In this document: in pieces, positions 1 to 5,007 of the stretch
Position numbering within the stretch: the first letter of the stretch is position 1
How the letters are laid out: the number at the start of each line of letters is the position of its first letter
Source: an uncultured Clostridiaceae bacterium
Lineage (GTDB): Bacteria > Bacillota > Clostridia > TANB77 > CAG-508
Direction: 5' to 3'
NCBI GenBank assembly: GCA_905198755.1
Contig: CAJKDR010000049.1
Span: 1 to 7,287, forward strand
DNA: 7,287 bases
Notes under the pieces: model-generated
Told to the model about the DNA's origin: nothing
The model's input: the letters and a program-made list of their open reading frames with translations, nothing else
The model's database searches: none
Program-made: the position numbers and the translations under genes

Positions 1-1368
1 TATAAGTACATCTGGTGCTCCTTTTGTTATTATTCTATATCCATCTTCTGTTTTATGTATTGTAGTCATTAACTTTCTTTCTGAACTAAATGGTATATCT
101 GTTATTCTTTCATATTCTCTATATAACTTTTCTTTATTTATATTACTATCTAATGCTTTTTGTACAATTGCTTTTTCTGTTGGTTCACCATCTGCAATAT
201 ATATTTCTCCTAAATTATATTTTTCATTTGTTTGATTTCTTATTCCTAATGTAACATCTGTACACATACTTCCAAGTTCTAATAAAAAATTTTTCTCATA
301 TTGATTTTGTATTTCACCATTTATATTTGATAAATTCACTACTGTCATTTTATTTTGAGTTAGCGTTCCTGTTTTATCTGAACATATAACACTACTACTT
401 CCCAATGTTTCTACCGCTGGTAGCTTTCTTATTATTGCATTTTTCTTTGCCATTTTTGTTACACCTATTGATAATACAATTGTAACAATTGCTGGTAGTC
501 CTTCTGGTATAGCTGCTACTGCTAACCCTACTGATGTCATAAACATTTCTTTTATTTCTATTTTCTTAAATATTCCTATTATAAATATTAAAAAACATAT
601 TCCTAAACATATAATTCCTAAGTTTTTTCCTACTTCTCCTAATTTCTTTTGGATTTGAGTTTCTGGAGATTCATTATTTATTATCATATTTGCTATTCTT
701 CCAACTCTCGTATTCATCCCTGTTTCTGTAACAACTGCTTCTGCATGTCCTCCTATAACAATAGTTGTTGCAAATGCAAAATTCACCATATCTCCCATTG
801 CTATATCTTTCTTTAATATTTTTTTTGCATCTTTTTCAACAGGTATGTTTTCCCCTGTTAATGCTGCCTCTTCTATTTTCAAATTGTGTGAATTTATAAG
901 TCTACAATCAGCAGGCACAAATTTTCCTGCTTCTAGTATAACAATATCTCCTGGTACTATTTCTTCACTTGAAACTTCTATTATTTTCTCATCTCTTTTT
1001 ACTTTAGCAGTTGGTGAAGACATTTTTTGAAGTGCTTCTATTGATTTCTCTGCCTTGCTTTCTTGAATTAAGCCTAATATAGCATTAAATATAACAATTG
1101 CAATAATTATTATAGAATCTATATAATCATTTGTCCCTTCCATCTTAGCCAACACTAAAGAAATTATAGATGCAATTATTAATATAATAATCATAAAATC
1201 ATTAAATTGTTTTATAAATTTTATGAATAAACTCTCTTTCTTCTTTTGGTTTAATTTATTTAAGCCATATTCTATCCTTCTTTTTTTAGCTTCATCAGTA
1301 CTTAAACCAATTCTCTCATCAGTATTCTTTTCTTTTAATACTTCATATATATTCATCTCATGCCACAT
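1..1368 (-). CDS. P-type (P2A, Ca2+-type) cation-transporting ATPase, 3'-partial
   Basis: Membrane pump of the SERCA/PMR1-like P2A class, which exports or sequesters Ca2+ (possibly Mn2+) at the cost of ATP. The first 456 codons are present; the frame is still open at the left edge, and full-length relatives have about 850-900 residues. Domains in order: N-terminal cation-ATPase domain (about 1-55), TM1 (56-74), TM2 (82-101), actuator domain with TGEN at 171-174 (Glu173 is the dephosphorylation residue), TM3 (250-267), TM4 (277-303) with VAAIPEGLP at 284-292, phosphorylation site DKTGT with Asp331, then part of the nucleotide domain with FSSERK (427-432) and KGAPD (449-453). The TM4 signature matches the SERCA site-II ligands (V304, A305, I307, E309), so Ca2+ is favoured over Na+/K+ or heavy metals. 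The ATG at 1368 is chosen because AAAGGAGGTG sits 8 nt upstream; the Met at 1356 is too far from it. Oddity: the usual TGES is TGEN. Class is secure; the exact ion is inferred. Confidence 0.95.
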   Translation of the reverse strand, partial: MWHEMNIYEVLKEKNTDERIGLSTDEAKKRRIEYGLNKLNQKKKESLFIKFIKQFNDFMIIILIIASIISLVLAKMEGTNDYIDSIIIIAIVIFNAILGLIQESKAEKSIEALQKMSSPTAKVKRDEKIIEVSSEEIVPGDIVILEAGKFVPADCRLINSHNLKIEEAALTGENIPVEKDAKKILKKDIAMGDMVNFAFATTIVIGGHAEAVVTETGMNTRVGRIANMIINNESPETQIQKKLGEVGKNLGIICLGICFLIFIIGIFKKIEIKEMFMTSVGLAVAAIPEGLPAIVTIVLSIGVTKMAKKNAIIRKLPAVETLGSSSVICSDKTGTLTQNKMTVVNLSNINGEIQNQYEKNFLLELGSMCTDVTLGIRNQTNEKYNLGEIYIADGEPTEKAIVQKALDSNINKEKLYREYERITDIPFSSERKLMTTIHKTEDGYRIITKGAPDVLI

Positions 1369-1374
1369 AAACGG

Positions 1375-1384
1375 CACCTCCTTT
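1375..1384 (-). promoter_or_regulatory. Strong Shine-Dalgarno of the P-type ATPase
   Basis: On the minus strand the sequence AAAGGAGGTG ends just upstream of the ATG at 1368, with 8 nt between the AGGAGG core and the start. It is close to a perfect anti-16S match and decides between the two in-frame ATGs (1368 and 1356). No convincing -35/-10 pair is visible between this site and the terminator upstream. Confidence 0.85.
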
Positions 1385-1416
1385 TGTATCTTAATAGAAT
1401 ATATATGCTTGTACAT

Positions 1417-1452
1417 AAAAAAAATACCTATATTATTTTAATATAGGTATTT
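1417..1452 (-). terminator. Intrinsic terminator after the coiled-coil gene
   Basis: Perfect 14-bp inverted repeat with arms at 1422-1435 and 1439-1452 and a 3-nt loop. On the minus strand the stem runs directly into a run of eight T (1424-1417), the expected order for rho-independent termination of leftward transcription. It begins 9 nt past the TAA at 1464-1462. The stem is AT-rich with only two G-C pairs, so efficiency is uncertain. On the plus strand no T-run follows, so it looks unidirectional. It lies only 48 nt before the ATPase start. Confidence 0.8.
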
Positions 1453-1461
1453 AAATAAATT

Positions 1462-3453
1462 TTATCTTATATTTGGTTCTTCTTTTTGTTGAGAATTTTT
1501 AGCTCTAACAGTTGCCATATAATATGCATAATCTGGATCTATTTTTTCTCGTCTATTACTTATTACTTCGTTAGCTTTATTTTTTACACTATCTAAGCCT
1601 TTATTGAAGTTTCTCTTAACTTCGTATTTCTTTTTGCTAATTCTATTTTTTAATTTTTCTTTTGGTGTTTCTGGCATTGACATTGATTTTATTTTATCAT
1701 GATCTAATTCAAATTTCAAACTATTTTTAAATTCTTCTTTTCCATCTATGTATCTTCCATAATTAGTTCTATTCATTGATTCAGAATTAATTTCGTCTCT
1801 TATTGTCTCACCTTTTCTAAGTGTATTTGCTCTGTCAACACCCATTACTTGTTCTATTTTTTTTCTATTTATTACTTCTTTCTTCTTTTCTTCCTTTTTT
1901 TGTTGTATCATTTGTTTTATTTGTTTTTTAGTCTCTTCACTTATGCCTTTAGAATTTTCATCCTTTTCTTGAGAATGTTTTTCATCAATTATTTTAACTA
2001 ATTTTCCTTTTTGTCTATCACTTATTAAATTAGAATTAATTACATTGTTTTTAATATTTGACATACTATTTATAGAATCTTTAAAATCTTCAGCTTTAAG
2101 ATTTTCTATATCTTTTTTCCACAACATATATGTTGCTGTCTTTTTAAATATTTTATTAAATAGTTTTTTAAATATGTTTTCTTTCTTAGCTGGTAAGTTA
2201 TTATTTTTATCTTGATTATCAATTACTTCTGCTTCTTCATCATTCATCCATTTTTTGGTCGCTTCTTTTTCTTCTTTAGTTTCTGTTCTTTCATTTGATT
2301 TTTCTTTTTTATCATGTTCTTTCCAAGCTAATTCTTCTTCTTTTCTTATTTCTTCTTCTGTTTTTACATTCTTATCTTCATGCTCTTTCCATGCTAGTTC
2401 TTCTTCTTTTTTTATATCTTCTTTATGACTATCTTCCTTTTCTTCTTTCTTTATATTTGGGTTATATGAAGCATCATTATGTGGATCATATGTAGCATCG
2501 TATTCATCAATCCATGGATTAAAGTACCATCCTAATGCATTTTGCCCGAAACCTTCATTTTTATATTTTTGTAAAACTTCATCTATTTCTTTACCTTCTT
2601 TTGCTGTTTTTTGTGTTTTTTCTTTTTCTTGTTTAGGTGCTGTTTCTGTCGTTTTAGGCTCTGTTTTTAATTTAGGAGTAACTACATCTCTATGAAGATT
2701 AGGATCTATAGTTTTTCTTGTTTCATCTTTTTTAGTTCCTTTTTCAATATCTTCACCGTTCATCCACTTTTTTGTTGTTTCTTTTTCTTCTTTTTGTATC
2801 TCTTCTTCATTCTTTTCTTTTGAATCTTTATTTACTTCTTTATTTTGTTTTTCTGCTTCTCTTGCAAACATTTTTTTATATTCATCTGCAGTTAATTCTA
2901 TAGATAATAATTCCTCTTTAAATTTTGAATATTCTTCTATTTTAGCTGTTAATTCACTTATATTTTTATTTAGTTCATCTTTTTCCTTATATATTTTTTG
3001 CCATTTTAATGGATCATCATGCTCTTCTCCTTCTGCATAAAATTCTTGTAACTCTACTTCTTTTTTAGATAATTCAAGTTTGCAGTTTTGCACTTCTTTT
3101 TGCATTTCTTTTATTTCCATTGTTATTGTTTTTATATTAGCATCTGTTCTAAAATATTTACTGTTTTCTTTGTTTTCTTTTATTTCTTCTTCTACCTTTA
3201 AATTTTCTGCTTCTAAAGATTCTTTTTCTTTTTCTATTTGATTATTTATTTCTTGTTGTAAAGATTCTCTATCAATTTCAAATTCTGCATCACTATATGT
3301 CATTTTTAATTGTTCTTCTAATCTTTCTATTTTTACTGCAGACTTTTTATTATTTATTTCAATTTTGTTTTCAAGTTCTGGAATTTTATCATTATAACTT
3401 TTATATTCATCTATCAATTTTTGTGTTTCTTGAAAATCTTTAACACTTCTCAT
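1462..3453 (-). CDS. Uncharacterised highly charged coiled-coil protein with Trp-centred repeats
   Basis: I do not recognise this 663-residue protein and assign no function. There is no signal peptide or transmembrane segment, so it is probably cytoplasmic. Residues about 1-205 are Lys/Glu-rich with heptad-like hydrophobic spacing, suggesting long coiled coils. Residues about 206-425 are low-complexity and probably disordered, carrying repeated short motifs: TKKWMN at W230 and W402, LAWKEH at W355 and W377, and tandem octapeptides DATYDPHN/DASYNPNI at 319-334 beside GWYFNPW (308-314). A basic amphipathic segment, IFKKLFNKIFKK, lies at 427-438, followed by a Lys-rich, probably helical C-terminal part ending in a Tyr-rich patch (DPDYAYYM, 639-646). 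There is a single Cys (124). The ATG at 3453 is chosen because AAAGGAG lies 10 nt upstream and the promoter starts transcription upstream of it. A longer reading from TTG at 3519 would start inside the -35 box. With its own promoter and terminator it looks monocistronic. A scaffold or cytoskeleton-like role is possible but is speculation. Confidence 0.88.
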   Translation of the reverse strand: MRSVKDFQETQKLIDEYKSYNDKIPELENKIEINNKKSAVKIERLEEQLKMTYSDAEFEIDRESLQQEINNQIEKEKESLEAENLKVEEEIKENKENSKYFRTDANIKTITMEIKEMQKEVQNCKLELSKKEVELQEFYAEGEEHDDPLKWQKIYKEKDELNKNISELTAKIEEYSKFKEELLSIELTADEYKKMFAREAEKQNKEVNKDSKEKNEEEIQKEEKETTKKWMNGEDIEKGTKKDETRKTIDPNLHRDVVTPKLKTEPKTTETAPKQEKEKTQKTAKEGKEIDEVLQKYKNEGFGQNALGWYFNPWIDEYDATYDPHNDASYNPNIKKEEKEDSHKEDIKKEEELAWKEHEDKNVKTEEEIRKEEELAWKEHDKKEKSNERTETKEEKEATKKWMNDEEAEVIDNQDKNNNLPAKKENIFKKLFNKIFKKTATYMLWKKDIENLKAEDFKDSINSMSNIKNNVINSNLISDRQKGKLVKIIDEKHSQEKDENSKGISEETKKQIKQMIQQKKEEKKKEVINRKKIEQVMGVDRANTLRKGETIRDEINSESMNRTNYGRYIDGKEEFKNSLKFELDHDKIKSMSMPETPKEKLKNRISKKKYEVKRNFNKGLDSVKNKANEVISNRREKIDPDYAYYMATVRAKNSQQKEEPNIR
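2239..2775 (-). repeat. Region encoding Trp-centred peptide repeats
   Basis: The central part of the coiled-coil gene encodes four short repeats of two kinds: KETTKKWMNGED (W230) and KEATKKWMNDEE (W402), and two copies of KEEELAWKEH (W355 and W377). The LAWKEH copies are exactly 22 residues (66 nt) apart and remain similar at DNA level (around 2308-2340 and 2374-2406), which suggests tandem duplication; the TKKWMN pair flanks them. All four centre on a Trp amid Lys/Glu. Confidence 0.75.
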
Positions 3454-3463
3454 ATTTATTATT

Positions 3464-3470
3464 CTCCTTT
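3464..3470 (-). promoter_or_regulatory. Shine-Dalgarno that fixes the start of the coiled-coil gene
   Basis: AAAGGAG on the minus strand, 10 nt ahead of the ATG at 3453. It sets the start 22 codons downstream of the longest possible reading frame, whose TTG at 3519 has no ribosome binding site. Confidence 0.85.
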
Positions 3471-3490
3471 TATATAACAATACTATTTTT

Positions 3491-3519
3491 AGTATACAAT
3501 ATTTTACAAATTTTTTCAA
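3491..3519 (-). promoter_or_regulatory. Sigma-A-type promoter of the coiled-coil gene
   Basis: On the minus strand TTGAAA (3519-3514) and TATACT (3496-3491) are separated by exactly 17 bp, each one mismatch from consensus. The predicted start of transcription is near 3484, giving a short leader of about 30 nt with the Shine-Dalgarno inside it. The position between the trmFO terminator and the ATG at 3453 is as expected. Assignment is by motif only. Confidence 0.75.
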
Positions 3520-3523
3520 GTTT

Positions 3524-3551
3524 TTGACATATGTAACAAAAAAGATATAAT
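3524..3551 (+). promoter_or_regulatory. Perfect-consensus promoter pointing rightward (antisense to trmFO)
   Basis: On the plus strand TTGACA (3524-3529) and TATAAT (3546-3551) are both perfect matches, with a 16-bp spacer. Transcription would begin near 3558 and run into the 3' end of trmFO in antisense. Its -35 lies 4 bp from the -35 of the leftward promoter, so the two are back to back. No credible plus-strand gene follows, so the product, if any, would be a non-coding or antisense RNA. TATAAT is common by chance in such AT-rich DNA; the exact TTGACA at the right distance is less so. Confidence 0.5.
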
Positions 3552-3568
3552 TGTAACACTTTTGTAAC
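3532..3568. repeat. Three TGTAAC direct repeats next to the promoters
   Basis: TGTAAC occurs on the plus strand at 3532-3537, 3552-3557 and 3563-3568 (GTTACA on the minus strand). The start-to-start distances of 20 and 11 bp are close to two and one helical turns, so all three face nearly the same side of the DNA. They sit immediately upstream of the leftward -35 and across the rightward promoter. An operator is possible; six-base repeats could be chance. Confidence 0.35.
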
Positions 3569-3591
3569 TTAAGGGTTAAATTATATCTTTT
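3538..3591 (-). terminator. Probable terminator of trmFO
   Basis: A perfect 13-bp inverted repeat (arms 3540-3552 and 3579-3591) begins 6 nt past the trmFO stop codon. Four further pairs (TAAC/GTTA on the minus strand) can stack inside it across a one-base bulge. On the minus strand the 3' arm ends in six T (3543-3538). The loop is larger and the stem poorer in G-C than in a textbook terminator, hence moderate confidence. The TATAAT of the rightward promoter lies inside one arm. Confidence 0.6.
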
Positions 3592-3597
3592 GGTTTA

Positions 3598-4932
3598 TTA
3601 AAGTTTTTCTAATGACCTTTCTGCCATTTTTTGATATCTTAATTTTTTATCTCTTATTTTTTCTTCTAGTTCTGGTAATATTCCAAAATTTGCATTCATT
3701 GGTTGAAATTTTTCATTTGTTGTTGATATATATTTTGCTAATGCTCCTATTACTGTTTCTTTTGTAAATGTTACTGTTTCTTTTTGTTTTAGTTTATGTG
3801 CCGCATTTATTCCTGCTACTAATCCTGATGATATTGACTCCACATATCCTTCTACTCCTGTTATTTGTCCTGCAAAATATATGTTAGGTGATTTTTTAAA
3901 ATTATATGTTTCATTTAACAATTTGGTAGAGTTTATATATGTATTTCTGTGCATTACTCCATATTTTGTGAATTCTGCATTTTCTAGTCCTGGTATTAAT
4001 TTAAACACTCTTTTTTGCTCTCCAAATTTTAGATTAGTTTGAAATCCAACCATATTAAACATTGTTCCTTCTGTGTTGTCTTGTCTTAATTGAACAACTG
4101 CATATGGTCTTCTTGCTGTTCTTGGATCATCAAACCCCACCGGTTTTAGCGGTCCAAATCTTAATGTATCTATTCCACGTTTTGCCATTATTTCTATTGG
4201 CATACATCCTTCAAATATTTCTCTTTTTTCAAACTCATGTAATTCTACAATTTCTGCATTTATCAATTCATTAACAAAATTTTCATATTCTTCTTTATTC
4301 ATCGGAAGGTTTATATAGTTTTTTTCTTCTTTTTTTAGCCTTTCTTTCCATTCCTCAATTGATTCCTCTTTTTGTTTTTCTTCTTTATATCTATCTCCCC
4401 AAAACGCTATATTCATATCTATACTATCTTTTTCTATTATTGGTGCTGCTGCATCATAGAAAAACAGTTTTTCTTCTCCAATAAGCTTTGATATAGATTT
4501 ATACAACTCATCTGATGTTAATGGTCCTGTAGCTATTATTGTAATTACATCTTCTGGTATTTTTGTTACTTCTTGATTTATTATTTCTATATTAGAATTT
4601 TCTTTTATTTTATCAGTTACTAATTTTGAAAATTTTTCTCTATCAACTGCTAATGCTTGCCCTGCTGGCACAGCTGTTTCATCTGCACATTTTATTAATA
4701 GTGAATCCAATCTTCGTAATTCTTCTTTTAATAATCCACAAGCATTTGTTAATAAGTTAGATTTTAATGAATTGCTACAAACAATTTCAGCTAAATCTTT
4801 ATTTGAGTGTGCTGGTGAATACTTTATCGGTTTCATTTCATATAGTTTTACTTTTATTCCTCTTTTGGCTATCTGGTATGCAGCTTCACATCCTGCAAGT
4901 CCTCCACCAATTACTGCTATATAATTTTTCAT
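3598..4932 (-). CDS. trmFO: TrmFO, methylenetetrahydrofolate:tRNA (uracil-54-C5)-methyltransferase
   Basis: Cytosolic flavoenzyme that makes ribothymidine (m5U) at position 54 in the tRNA T-loop, taking the carbon from 5,10-methylene-THF and electrons through FAD. It is the usual Firmicutes alternative to the SAM-dependent TrmA. The 444 residues cover the whole family. Visible features: N-terminal dinucleotide-binding GGGLAGCEAA (9-18), EIVCSNS with Cys52 (aligned by eye with the reactive Cys53 of the B. subtilis enzyme), VPAGQALAVDR (88-98), IATGPLTS (133-140), FEGCMPIE with Cys243 (aligned with Cys226), RRPYAVVQLRQ, GQITGVEGYVES, and the NANFGILP C-terminal signature. Residues about 183-203 form a Lys/Glu-rich insertion of roughly 17 residues not in the B. 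subtilis protein as I recall it. The ATG at 4932 has GAAAGG 8 nt upstream. It lies 70 bp downstream of the SNF2 gene and may be cotranscribed with it. Confidence 0.97.
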   Translation of the reverse strand: MKNYIAVIGGGLAGCEAAYQIAKRGIKVKLYEMKPIKYSPAHSNKDLAEIVCSNSLKSNLLTNACGLLKEELRRLDSLLIKCADETAVPAGQALAVDREKFSKLVTDKIKENSNIEIINQEVTKIPEDVITIIATGPLTSDELYKSISKLIGEEKLFFYDAAAPIIEKDSIDMNIAFWGDRYKEEKQKEESIEEWKERLKKEEKNYINLPMNKEEYENFVNELINAEIVELHEFEKREIFEGCMPIEIMAKRGIDTLRFGPLKPVGFDDPRTARRPYAVVQLRQDNTEGTMFNMVGFQTNLKFGEQKRVFKLIPGLENAEFTKYGVMHRNTYINSTKLLNETYNFKKSPNIYFAGQITGVEGYVESISSGLVAGINAAHKLKQKETVTFTKETVIGALAKYISTTNEKFQPMNANFGILPELEEKIRDKKLRYQKMAERSLEKL

Positions 4933-4952
4933 AATTTGTACCTTTCTGTTTA

Positions 4953-5007
4953 AATAAAACTTATCATAACGGGCGGACAGAGTCGTCCGCCACTACTTAG
5001 TTTTATT
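4953..5007. repeat. GC-rich hairpin within a nested inverted repeat
   Basis: A 7-bp GC-rich stem (GGCGGAC at 4972-4978, GTCCGCC at 4985-4991) with a 6-nt loop is enclosed by a second perfect 9-bp inverted repeat (AATAAAACT at 4953-4961, AGTTTTATT at 4999-5007). The core 4971-4991 has 16 of 21 G/C, in sharp contrast to its surroundings. The right outer arm overlaps the SNF2 stop codon; the left lies just ahead of the trmFO ribosome binding site. It could be an intergenic terminator or attenuator, an mRNA-stabilising hairpin or a copy of a dispersed repeat. On the minus strand the T-rich tract (AGTTTTATTT) follows the GC stem only after 10 nt, so it is not a classical terminator. Confidence 0.7.

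Noticed and set aside
2200..3250. The long runs of TTC/TTT-like triplets on the plus strand as a simple-sequence or CRISPR-like array.
   Set aside because: They are the complement of Lys/Glu codons in an intact reading frame, with no constant-length repeats or spacers.
3454..3519. 22-codon N-terminal extension of the coiled-coil protein from a TTG at 3519.
   Set aside because: The TTG lies inside the predicted -35 box, has no ribosome binding site, and the extension lies largely upstream of the likely transcription start; the ATG at 3453 has a good Shine-Dalgarno.
3612..3767. 51-codon hydrophobic plus-strand ORF downstream of the perfect-consensus promoter, reminiscent of a type I toxin peptide.
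   Set aside because: No ribosome binding site, entirely antisense to trmFO, and its Leu/Phe-rich composition is what the complement of Lys/Glu-rich codons produces anywhere in this window.
4963..4968. TATGAT as a -10 box for a separate trmFO promoter on the minus strand.
   Set aside because: No -35-like sequence lies at 16-18 bp (the position falls in the GC-rich hairpin) and there is no TG extension; not enough to call.
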